Assembly: GCF_024662215.1 (NCBI RefSeq)
Contig: NZ_CP096115.1
Location: forward strand, 2,232,001-2,296,000
Origin: Methanoplanus endosymbiosus
GTDB taxonomy: Archaea; Halobacteriota; Methanomicrobia; Methanomicrobiales; Methanomicrobiaceae
Reading direction: 5' to 3'
Length of the DNA: 64,000 nucleotides
The stretch's first letter is position 1, and each line of letters starts with the position of its first letter. Of this stretch, positions 58,000-64,000 are shown piece after piece. The notes under the pieces are model-generated. The model was not told the DNA's origin and did no database searches. It saw only the letters and a program-made list of their open reading frames with translations. A program made the position numbers and the translations under genes.

Positions 58000-58250
58000 A
58001 CCGTTATGGGAAGTCCGGAATTTTAAGGGTGTGCAATATCTGAAAATATTGCATTTCTCTGGAATTCCGGGCATTTAATCTTATAATGTGGTTGCCCCGG
58101 TATTTTATGCCGGGTTTTGCCGAGATTAATGTCCGGTTCTGCCGGACGGGCTGACGATGTAGAATTTGATGTATGCGCAATATGGGTGGACGAAATTTTT
58201 CGGCCCTTACTCTGAAAGAGTAGTGCATATTAAGGTCAGAATCTGTTTGT
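58000..58250 (+). ncRNA. Candidate structured non-coding RNA
   Basis: Several strong helices are nested or strung together: outer CCGGAATT (58015-58022) with AATTCCGG (58063-58070) enclosing TGCAATAT (58032-58039)/ATATTGCA (58046-58053); CCCGGTA..TGCCGGG (58096-58114); GTCCGG-TTCTG-CCGGAC (58131-58147); CGAAATT..TTTCG (58191-58202); TACTCT-GAA-AGAGTA (58208-58222). A TATA-like box sits about 30 bp upstream. RNase P and SRP RNA signatures were looked for and not found. Leader or regulatory RNA is the alternative. Confidence 0.4.
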
Positions 58251-58266
58251 GAGTAGTAAGTTGCCC

Positions 58267-58448
58267 TTTATAATTTAGGTGCACTGTCGGATGTCTGTGA
58301 AGATGCAGTTTATCCCCGGCCGGGTTAGAAGCCTGACTGCTGTACATTCGTTTCTGTTCCGATTCAGTCGTTTACTGTCCTTTGCAGGATTTATTCCTGC
58401 TTCTCGGAAGAATATTGTGAAAATTTAGTTTGTAGGACTGATCGAAAA
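58267..58448 (+). promoter_or_regulatory. Promoter and leader of the ribosomal protein operon
   Basis: TATA box TTTATAAT at 58267-58274 (in CCCTTTATAATTTAGG), giving a start near 58295 and a leader of about 150 nt before rpl3. The leader holds the hairpin GCAGGA-TTTAT-TCCTGC (58382-58398), a candidate for autoregulation by an r-protein. Confidence 0.5.
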
Positions 58449-59462
58449 ATGCCCCAAACAACCAGACCACGCAGGGGATCCCTTGCATACAGCCCCCGCA
58501 AGCGTGCAAAAAGCCAGGTACCAAAGTACCAGTCATGGCAAGAGTGCGCCGGGGAACCGAAACTGCAGGGTTTTGCCGGATACAAGGTGGGTATGACACA
58601 CATTGTAATGGTTGATGACCATAAGAACAGCCCAAGCGAAGGAAAAGAGATCGCTGTTCCAGTAACTATTGTGGAGATTCCCCCTATCAGGGTAATGGCA
58701 GTTCGGGCCTATACTAAGGATACATATGGAAAGAAAGTATTCGCTGAGGTATGGGCAGATGAACTTGACGGAAAACTGAAAGACCGTATCAGTATTCCAA
58801 AGAAGAACAATGCAGAAGAGAATGTTCAGAAGATAACCGAAGCCATTGAGGCCGGAAAAGTTACTGATATATTTGTTCTCGTGCACACACAGCCGGCCAT
58901 GCTTACCGGTGTCCCCAAAAAAGTCCCTGACATGATGGAAATGCGTGTCGGCGGAGGAGATATCAGGGCATGCTTCGACCACGCAATCGGCCTGTTCGGC
59001 AGTGAAGTCGAACTTGAGGATATTGCAAGTGTCGGCCAGTATATAGATGTCACAGCTGTCACCACAGGTAAAGGAACCAATGGTCCTGTAAAGCGCTGGG
59101 GTATTCCTGTGAGGAAGCGCAAGCACTCACGTGGAAAGAAGAAGAGACATATCGGAAACCTCGGTCCGTGGACCCCTCACCATGTAAGGTGGCAGGTTGC
59201 ACAGATTGGACAGATGGGATACCAGCAGAGAACTGAATTCAATAAGCGCATTCTCAAAGTCGGAGATAACCCTGAAGAGATCAACCCCGCAGGTGGGTTC
59301 CTCCACTACGGACTTGTCAGAGGCAGATATATTGCTATTAAAGGTTCAATTCCGGGACCTACAAAGCGTCTTATCAGAATCAGACCGGCAATCCGCCAGG
59401 GAGAACACGTTGTACGCGAGCCGTCTATCAGCTATATCAGCACAATGAGTAAGCAGGGGTGA
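58449..59462 (+). CDS. rpl3: Large ribosomal subunit protein L3
   Basis: 337 residues, archaeal/eukaryotic type. [20 protein letters not shown] at the start, [41 protein letters not shown], and [20 protein letters not shown]. Binds 23S rRNA near the peptidyl-transferase centre and starts subunit assembly. First gene of the S10-type operon; rpl4 follows after 8 bp. Confidence 0.97.
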   Translation: MPQTTRPRRGSLAYSPRKRAKSQVPKYQSWQECAGEPKLQGFAGYKVGMTHIVMVDDHKNSPSEGKEIAVPVTIVEIPPIRVMAVRAYTKDTYGKKVFAEVWADELDGKLKDRISIPKKNNAEENVQKITEAIEAGKVTDIFVLVHTQPAMLTGVPKKVPDMMEMRVGGGDIRACFDHAIGLFGSEVELEDIASVGQYIDVTAVTTGKGTNGPVKRWGIPVRKRKHSRGKKKRHIGNLGPWTPHHVRWQVAQIGQMGYQQRTEFNKRILKVGDNPEEINPAGGFLHYGLVRGRYIAIKGSIPGPTKRLIRIRPAIRQGEHVVREPSISYISTMSKQG

Positions 59463-59470
59463 ACTGAGAG

Positions 59471-60217
59471 ATGAAAGCACAGATATTATCTATAGATGGT
59501 CAGAACGCCGGTGAGATGGATCTTCCGGCAGTATTTGATGAGTATTACAGGCCTGATTTAATTAAGAGGGCAGTTATCTCCAACCAGAGTACCCGCTATC
59601 AGCCTCATGGCACCAATCCATATGCAGGAATAAAAACTTCCGCAGCATCATGGGGAAGTGGCAGAGGTGCAGCACAGGTTCCAAGGATTAAGAATGGTTC
59701 CCGTGTGGCACGTATCCCGCAGGCCGTCGGTGGCCGTGCAGCTCATCCGCCAAAGGTTGAGAAGATCCTTGTCAGGAAGATAAACAAGCAGGAAAAGAGA
59801 ATAGCGATCAGATCGGCAATCGCTGCAACCACAAATCCTGAACTTGTTCTTGCACGCGGACACAAATTTGAAGGTGACGTACCATTTGTTTTTGAGGATT
59901 CTTTCGAAGAACTCGCCAGAACAAAAGATGTAGTCTCAGCACTTGAGGCAGCAGGTCTTTACCAGGATGTAGTCCGTTCAAGAGATTCAAGGAAAGTTCG
60001 TGCAGGACGCGGAAAACTCCGTGGCCGCCGTTACAAACAGCGCAAGAGCCTTCTTATCGTAACATCGGAAAAGCCACATCAGGCAGCTGCAAATCTTGCA
60101 GGTGTTGATGCGGTATCTGTCAACCAGTTAAATGCAGAACTTCTGGCACCTGGTACTCATGCAGGTCGTCTGACTGTCTGGACTGTTGCAGCACTTAAGA
60201 AGATGGAGGACTTTTAA
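59471..60217 (+). CDS. rpl4: Large ribosomal subunit protein L4
   Basis: 248 residues of the archaeal L4 (RPL4e) type. MKAQILSIDGQNAGEMDLP, YDEYYRPDLIKRAV-like EYYRPDLIKRAVISNQ, the exit-tunnel loop GSGRGAAQVPRIKNGSRVAR, and GRRYKQRKSLLIV. Lines part of the nascent peptide tunnel. The stop is followed directly by rpl23 (0 bp gap). Confidence 0.97.
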   Translation: MKAQILSIDGQNAGEMDLPAVFDEYYRPDLIKRAVISNQSTRYQPHGTNPYAGIKTSAASWGSGRGAAQVPRIKNGSRVARIPQAVGGRAAHPPKVEKILVRKINKQEKRIAIRSAIAATTNPELVLARGHKFEGDVPFVFEDSFEELARTKDVVSALEAAGLYQDVVRSRDSRKVRAGRGKLRGRRYKQRKSLLIVTSEKPHQAAANLAGVDAVSVNQLNAELLAPGTHAGRLTVWTVAALKKMEDF

Positions 60218-60466
60218 ATGATAATTAAACATCCGTATGTCTCTGAAAAAGCAGCAATGGGTCTTGAATTTGACGGTAAACTCCAGTTCTTTGTTGACAG
60301 AAAGGCAACAAAGGCACAGGTTGCCTATGAAGTCGAGAAGATGTTTGACAAGAAGGTTACAGCCGTCAGGACACTTATGACAATGAAGGGAGAGAAGAAA
60401 GCCATTGTCAGCTTTGAAGATGAAAAAGCCGGAGAAGAAATTCTCAGCAGACTAGGAATAATGTAA
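60218..60466 (+). CDS. rpl23: Large ribosomal subunit protein L23
   Basis: 82 residues, usual archaeal length. IIKHPYVSEKAAMGLEFDGK and FFVDRKATKAQVAYEVEKMF, FDKKVTAVRTLMTMKGEKKA. Sits at the tunnel exit and binds SRP. It starts directly after the rpl4 stop. Confidence 0.97.
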   Translation: MIIKHPYVSEKAAMGLEFDGKLQFFVDRKATKAQVAYEVEKMFDKKVTAVRTLMTMKGEKKAIVSFEDEKAGEEILSRLGIM

Positions 60467-60476
60467 GGTGGTGTGA

Positions 60477-61190
60477 ATGGGAAAAAGAATTATATCACAG
60501 AATCGTGGCCGTGGTGGCCCGGTGTATCGTGCTCCGTCACACAAATACAAAGCATCACTCAAACATCCTGGCAAGCTGGACGAGACCGTCCGTGGCAGAA
60601 TTATTGATATTGAACACGACCCTGCAAGGCACGCACCAATTGCTCTCGTCGAACTTGAAGAGGGAGAAAAGATCTACATGCTGGTTACTGAAGGCATGTC
60701 AGTCGGTGAAGATGTTGCATGGGGTCCTGAAGCTGAAGTCAAAAACGGAAACACACTCAGGCTCATCGACATTCCGGTCGGAGCATTTGTCTGTAATGTA
60801 GAGGCAAGGCCAAACGACGGTGGTAAGTTCATCCGTGCAAGCGGTGTTCAGTCACAGGTCATAGGCAAGTCCAATGAAGGACGTGTCGGTATCAGGATGC
60901 CAAGCGGAAAGCACAAGTGGTTCCACGGTTTCTGTCGTGCAACAGTCGGAATTGTTGCAGGTGGAGGACGCAGTGAGAAGCCGTTTGTTAAAGCCGGAAA
61001 GAAGTTCCACAAGATTAAGTCACAGGCACAGAAATGGCCGAGAGTCAAAGGTGTCTGCATGAACGTGATTGACCATCCGTTCGGAGGGGGAGGCCACCAG
61101 CACTGCGGAAGGCCAAAGACTGTAGCACGTGGAACATCACCTGGAAGAAAGGTCGGACACATTGCTGCCAAGAGGACAGGAAGGAAGTAA
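60477..61190 (+). CDS. rpl2: Large ribosomal subunit protein L2
   Basis: 237 residues. MGKRIISQNRGRGGPVYRAP, DIEHDPARHAPIALVELEEG, AFVCNVEARPNDGGKFIRAS and the catalytic-region block NVIDHPFGGGGHQHCGRP with the conserved His. Essential for peptidyl-transferase-centre assembly. 10 bp after rpl23, GTGGTG-type ribosome binding site. Confidence 0.97.
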   Translation: MGKRIISQNRGRGGPVYRAPSHKYKASLKHPGKLDETVRGRIIDIEHDPARHAPIALVELEEGEKIYMLVTEGMSVGEDVAWGPEAEVKNGNTLRLIDIPVGAFVCNVEARPNDGGKFIRASGVQSQVIGKSNEGRVGIRMPSGKHKWFHGFCRATVGIVAGGGRSEKPFVKAGKKFHKIKSQAQKWPRVKGVCMNVIDHPFGGGGHQHCGRPKTVARGTSPGRKVGHIAAKRTGRK

Positions 61191-61206
61191 CGAGGTGGTG
61201 TAGACA

Positions 61207-61620
61207 ATGGCAAAAAAAATACAGAGAAGATTGCCGAGGCGAAAAGAAGAATTCACCTATCACGGCTACAAAATTGAGGAACTTCAGCAGATGAGTCTCA
61301 GTGAGCTTCTTCCGATTATGCCTGCAAGGGCACGCCGTAAATTCGGCCGCGGACTCTCACCCGGACATGAAAAAGTCATCTCTGAGGTAAGAGAAGGAAA
61401 GGAACGCATTAGAACACATATTCGTGATCTGGTTATCATGCCGGAGATGGTCGGCAAGACAATTGAGGTATATAATGGCAAGGAGTTCCTCAAGGTTGAA
61501 ATTCAGCCTGAGGCAGTCTTTGCATATCTTGGTGAATTTGCTCTTACCAGAAGGCGTGTAGCTCACGGAAGTGCAGGTATCGGTGCGACAAGATCCAGTA
61601 AATTTGTACCACTGAAGTGA
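61207..61620 (+). CDS. rps19: Small ribosomal subunit protein S19
   Basis: 137 residues, archaeal S19 (S15e type). [16 protein letters not shown] at the N-terminal extension; [19 protein letters not shown]-like [19 protein letters not shown] and [20 protein letters not shown] at the C-terminus are the family signature. Head of the 30S subunit. A GAGGTGG ribosome binding site precedes the ATG. Confidence 0.97.
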   Translation: MAKKIQRRLPRRKEEFTYHGYKIEELQQMSLSELLPIMPARARRKFGRGLSPGHEKVISEVREGKERIRTHIRDLVIMPEMVGKTIEVYNGKEFLKVEIQPEAVFAYLGEFALTRRRVAHGSAGIGATRSSKFVPLK

Positions 61621-61625
61621 TTGAT

Positions 61626-62087
61626 ATGGCAAGAACAGAATATTCAGTCGATATTAAAGGCGATAATGTTGCAAGAGCAAAGGGAAATGAGTTCCCTACC
61701 TCTCCAAAACATTCCATTGAAATTGCTGCTTTCATCAGAGGTATGAAAACCGGTGAGGCAATTGAATATCTCGAAGATGTAGTTGCACTTAAAAAACCAA
61801 TTCCATTCAAGAGATTCAACCGTAATGTTGCACACAAAAAAGGTCTTAAAAACTGGGATGCAGGAAGATTTCCTGTAAAGGCTTCAGAGTATTTCCTGAA
61901 GGTCTTAAGATCAGTTGAAAAGAATGCAGAGTACATTGGACTTGATACTGAAAAACTTCAGATCATTGTTGTATCTGCAAGCAGGGGAAGAAGAATGAAA
62001 TCTGTCTTCCCTCGTGCAATGGGCAGAGCAACTCCAAAATATGCGGACTCCGTAAATATTGAGATCGTTGTCAGAGAGGTGGAGTAA
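61626..62087 (+). CDS. rpl22: Large ribosomal subunit protein L22
   Basis: 153 residues from ATG 61626 ([20 protein letters not shown]), chosen over an upstream in-frame ATG because it matches the family start. [40 protein letters not shown] and the tunnel hairpin [20 protein letters not shown]. It ends where rps3 begins (1-bp overlap, TAATG). Confidence 0.96.
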   Translation: MARTEYSVDIKGDNVARAKGNEFPTSPKHSIEIAAFIRGMKTGEAIEYLEDVVALKKPIPFKRFNRNVAHKKGLKNWDAGRFPVKASEYFLKVLRSVEKNAEYIGLDTEKLQIIVVSASRGRRMKSVFPRAMGRATPKYADSVNIEIVVREVE

Positions 62088-62815
62088 TGGCAGTAGAGAA
62101 GAGATTTGTTGAAGATGGTGTTCGCACTGCACGTGTCGAGAAGTTTCTTGTAAAAGAGCTTAAGAGAGCAGGATACGGCGGCACTGATATTGTCAGGACA
62201 CCTCTTGGTACACAGGTCACAATTTATGCTGAAAAACCGGGAATTGTTATCGGAAAGGGTGGAAAGGTAGTTCGTGAACTTACTTCCACACTTCAGCATG
62301 ATTACGGCATTGAATCACCTCAGATTGAGGTTCAGCAGGTTGAAAATCCATCCTTCAATGCACAGATTATGGCTGAAAGGCTTGCAAATTCACTTGAACG
62401 CGGCTGGTATTTCAGAAAGGCCGGTTCAAGCATCATGCGCCGTATAATGGAATCCGGAGCACTTGGCTGTGAGGTTATAACTTCAGGAAAACTTACAGGT
62501 TCACGTGCACGTGTCCAGAAGTTTACAGAAGGGTACATCAAACATTCCGGTGAACCAAGCGAGACAATTGTTGAGCATGGTTTTGCAATTGCAGTCAAAA
62601 AACTTGGCTGTATCGGATGTTCTGTCAAAATTGTTCCTCCGGGTGCAATTCTTCCCGACCACTTTGAAGTAATTGAGCCGGAATTAGTTCCGGAACCTGT
62701 CAAAGAAACTTCAGAGCCGGTCCCTGAAGAGATCTCATCTGAAGAAGAATATGGACTTGAGACTGATGAAGAGATGGAAGCCACAGAGGATGTTCCGGTA
62801 GAGGAGGATCTCTAA
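62087..62815 (+). CDS. rps3: Small ribosomal subunit protein S3
   Basis: 242 residues. KH domain with PGIVIGKGGKVVRELTSTLQ (GxxG loop), and C-terminal domain GWYFRKAGSSIMRRIMESGA, SGKLTGSRARVQKFTEGYIK, CSVKIVPPGAILPDHFEV. Residues about 205-242 are a strongly acidic tail (EPVPEEISSEEEYGLETDEE..) beyond the usual core. Functions in mRNA entry. rpl29 starts right after the stop. Confidence 0.97.
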   Translation: MAVEKRFVEDGVRTARVEKFLVKELKRAGYGGTDIVRTPLGTQVTIYAEKPGIVIGKGGKVVRELTSTLQHDYGIESPQIEVQQVENPSFNAQIMAERLANSLERGWYFRKAGSSIMRRIMESGALGCEVITSGKLTGSRARVQKFTEGYIKHSGEPSETIVEHGFAIAVKKLGCIGCSVKIVPPGAILPDHFEVIEPELVPEPVKETSEPVPEEISSEEEYGLETDEEMEATEDVPVEEDL

Positions 62816-63022
62816 ATGGCAATATTTCGTGCATCAGAAGTTGCGCAGCTCAGTGATGTAGAACTGGCTGAACAGCTTTCAAAACTTGAACTGGAGCATG
62901 TCGAGAATCTCGGCAAGGTCAGCGCCGGCGGTGCACCCGATAATCCGGGACGTATCCGTGAGATCAGGCGCACTGTAGCCAGGATCAAGACAGAGCAGAA
63001 CAAAAGGAGAAATGAGGCTTGA
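62816..63022 (+). CDS. rpl29: Large ribosomal subunit protein L29
   Basis: 68 residues, two-helix L29: MAIFRASEVAQLSDVELAEQ, LSKLELEHVENLGKVSAGGA and REIRRTVARIKTEQNKRRNE. Located at the tunnel exit. Its stop (TTGA) overlaps the TTG start of rnp1 by 4 bp. Confidence 0.96.
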   Translation: MAIFRASEVAQLSDVELAEQLSKLELEHVENLGKVSAGGAPDNPGRIREIRRTVARIKTEQNKRRNEA

Positions 63023-63300
63023 TTAATCCGGGTAATGTGTGCAGGCATGAACTCACCGGCCTTGCTGTTAAGGTTGAATCCTCAACCAACAGTTTTCAGA
63101 ATGATATCTCCGGCCGGATTGTTGATGAAACAAAAAACATGCTTGTAATACATACCGGAACAGGTCTCAGAAAAGTGCAGAAGATAGGGGCTGTGTTTCA
63201 GATCCACCTCCCAGATGATACCCGGTTAAGGGTTGATGGTTCGGTGCTCGCTTCGCAGCCTGAAAAACGTATCAGTATGCGAATTAAAAATCCGAGGTAA
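63019..63300 (+). CDS. rnp1: RNase P protein component 1 (Rpp29/Pop4)
   Basis: 93 residues from a TTG start overlapping rpl29. Sm-like barrel: [40 protein letters not shown] and [20 protein letters not shown]. Subunit of archaeal RNase P, which matures tRNA 5' ends; its gene is part of this ribosomal operon in many archaea. Confidence 0.93.
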   Translation: MINPGNVCRHELTGLAVKVESSTNSFQNDISGRIVDETKNMLVIHTGTGLRKVQKIGAVFQIHLPDDTRLRVDGSVLASQPEKRISMRIKNPR

Positions 63301-63302
63301 AT

Positions 63303-63629
63303 ATGGCTAAAAATACAGGGTTAAACGTCGCTGTTCCTGAAAAGGAATGTAACGACGTAAACTGTCCATTCCACGGCACTTTGCCAGTACGCGGCCAGGT
63401 GATTACCGGCAAAGTCGTGAGTGACAAAATGCAGGGATCTGTTGTAATTGCAAGAGATTATCTGCACTACGTGAAGAAGTACAAGCGTTATGAAAAACGT
63501 TCTTCAAAGATTCACGCACACAACCCTTCTTGTCTTGGCGTAAAAGTCGGCGATACAGTAAAGATCGCTGAATGCAGGCCAATTTCAAAGACAAAGAAAT
63601 TTGTTGTTGTAGAGGTGTCTGAAGAATGA
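63303..63629 (+). CDS. rps17: Small ribosomal subunit protein S17
   Basis: 108 residues, archaeal S17 (S11e type): [20 protein letters not shown] with its Cys pair, [20 protein letters not shown] and [20 protein letters not shown]. Binds 16S rRNA helix regions. The stop overlaps the rpl14 start (ATGA). Confidence 0.97.
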   Translation: MAKNTGLNVAVPEKECNDVNCPFHGTLPVRGQVITGKVVSDKMQGSVVIARDYLHYVKKYKRYEKRSSKIHAHNPSCLGVKVGDTVKIAECRPISKTKKFVVVEVSEE

Positions 63630-64000
63630 AAGCAAAGCAGTCCAGAGTGCCAAGGGCACTTGCCACGGGCTCCAGGATGACATGCGCTGACAATACAGGT
63701 GCCCGTCAGGTACAGATTATATCTGTTGACAGGTATCATGGTGTCAAAAACCGTCAGCCAAAACTTGGTCTTGGCGATATGGCAACAGTTTCTGTCAAGA
63801 AGGGATCTCCTGAGATGCGCCGCAAGCTTGAAAAAGCGGTTGTTATCAGACAGAGTAAAGAGATAAGAAGAATAAACGGCCTCCGCCTATCCTTTGAGGA
63901 CAATGCAATGGTAATTACAAACGAACGTGGCGAACCTAAGGGCACTGAGATTAAGGGTCCTGTAGCACGTGAAGTTGCAGAGCGTTTCCCAAAGATCGGC
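63626..64000 (+). CDS. rpl14: Large ribosomal subunit protein L14 (3' end outside window)
   Basis: 125 codons seen of about 132. Starts [20 protein letters not shown], then the conserved [20 protein letters not shown], and the core [20 protein letters not shown]. The C-terminus (AERFPKIG..) is cut at the window edge. The operon continues to the right. Confidence 0.95.
   Translation, partial: MKAKQSRVPRALATGSRMTCADNTGARQVQIISVDRYHGVKNRQPKLGLGDMATVSVKKGSPEMRRKLEKAVVIRQSKEIRRINGLRLSFEDNAMVITNERGEPKGTEIKGPVAREVAERFPKIG

Larger units (their letters stand above)
57850..58448. other. Long non-coding stretch before the ribosomal operon
   Basis: About 600 bp with no plausible protein gene. It holds a palindromic TATA-like AGGTTTTTAAACCT (57966-57979), the structured region 58000-58250, a TATA box for the ribosomal operon (58267-58274) and an operon leader with the hairpin GCAGGA-TTTAT-TCCTGC near 58382-58398. 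Confidence 0.6.

Noticed and set aside
58000-58250. RNase P RNA or SRP RNA
   Set aside because: The conserved RNase P core and the SRP domain IV tetraloop segment were looked for and not found.

Overview
The window is chromosomal DNA of a methanogenic archaeon. It encodes F420-dependent methylene-H4MPT reductase (mer) and dehydrogenase (mtd), the methanofuran enzyme MfnB, a Tfx regulator, topoisomerase VI, archaeal-type NusA and an archaeal S10-type ribosomal protein operon. The 16S-tRNA-Ala-23S-5S operon has an archaeal layout, and a second 5S gene follows tRNA-Cys. Together these point to Methanomicrobiales, most likely a Methanoplanus/Methanolacinia-like member of Methanomicrobiaceae. The genus is inferred; nothing was searched.

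Bases 1-17,350 are an AT-rich accessory island for surface polysaccharide. It holds a partial glycosyltransferase-like gene, a KdsC-like HAD phosphatase, an SpsF-like cytidylyltransferase, a NeuB-like synthase, several small SAM methyltransferases and a GT4 glycosyltransferase. The synthase, phosphatase and cytidylyltransferase together suggest a CMP-activated nonulosonic-acid-like sugar. The island is full of mobile DNA. An intact IS66-like element (2331-4231, 8-bp target duplication) splits a B12-binding radical SAM gene. Two decayed relatives of that element lie at 13995-15046 and 15905-16313. There is also an IS1634-type element carrying a divergent DUF2080 gene and a frameshifted transposase, a second transposase remnant, an apparently intact IS1634/IS4-type element, an ISH3-like fragment, and the 3' end of a group II intron with recognisable domains V and VI.

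Bases 17,350-41,000 are core genome. hisS, top6B and top6A form a tight minus-strand operon, and the methyltransferase and glycosyltransferase of the island follow it without a gap. Next come larB-NMNAT, a coiled-coil protein, a YchF-type GTPase, a pyruvate-kinase C-domain protein, membrane proteins including a DUF92 protein, valS, a 46-residue Lys-rich protein missed by length-limited ORF calling, an orphan REC-PAS-PAS protein, tmk, a HisA-like protein, mfnB, guaB, an HTH regulator, a nusA-like gene and hisE.

Bases 41,000-46,470 hold the rRNA operon, with two similar promoters and clear processing stems. A truncated C69 dipeptidase gene, tRNA-Cys with a second, slightly different 5S gene, and a DUF432-MscS pair follow. 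A 940-residue FtsZ/tubulin-like protein with a long disordered tail built of two families of tandem repeats (50792-53614) is the most unusual protein here.

Bases 53,990-57,850 carry mer, a GalT-like gene and mtd, with a divergent tfx and a perfect 12-bp palindrome between mtd and tfx. A 600-bp non-coding stretch with several strong hairpins (candidate structured RNA) separates tfx from the ribosomal operon rpl3-rpl4-rpl23-rpl2-rps19-rpl22-rps3-rpl29-rnp1-rps17-rpl14, which runs off the right edge.
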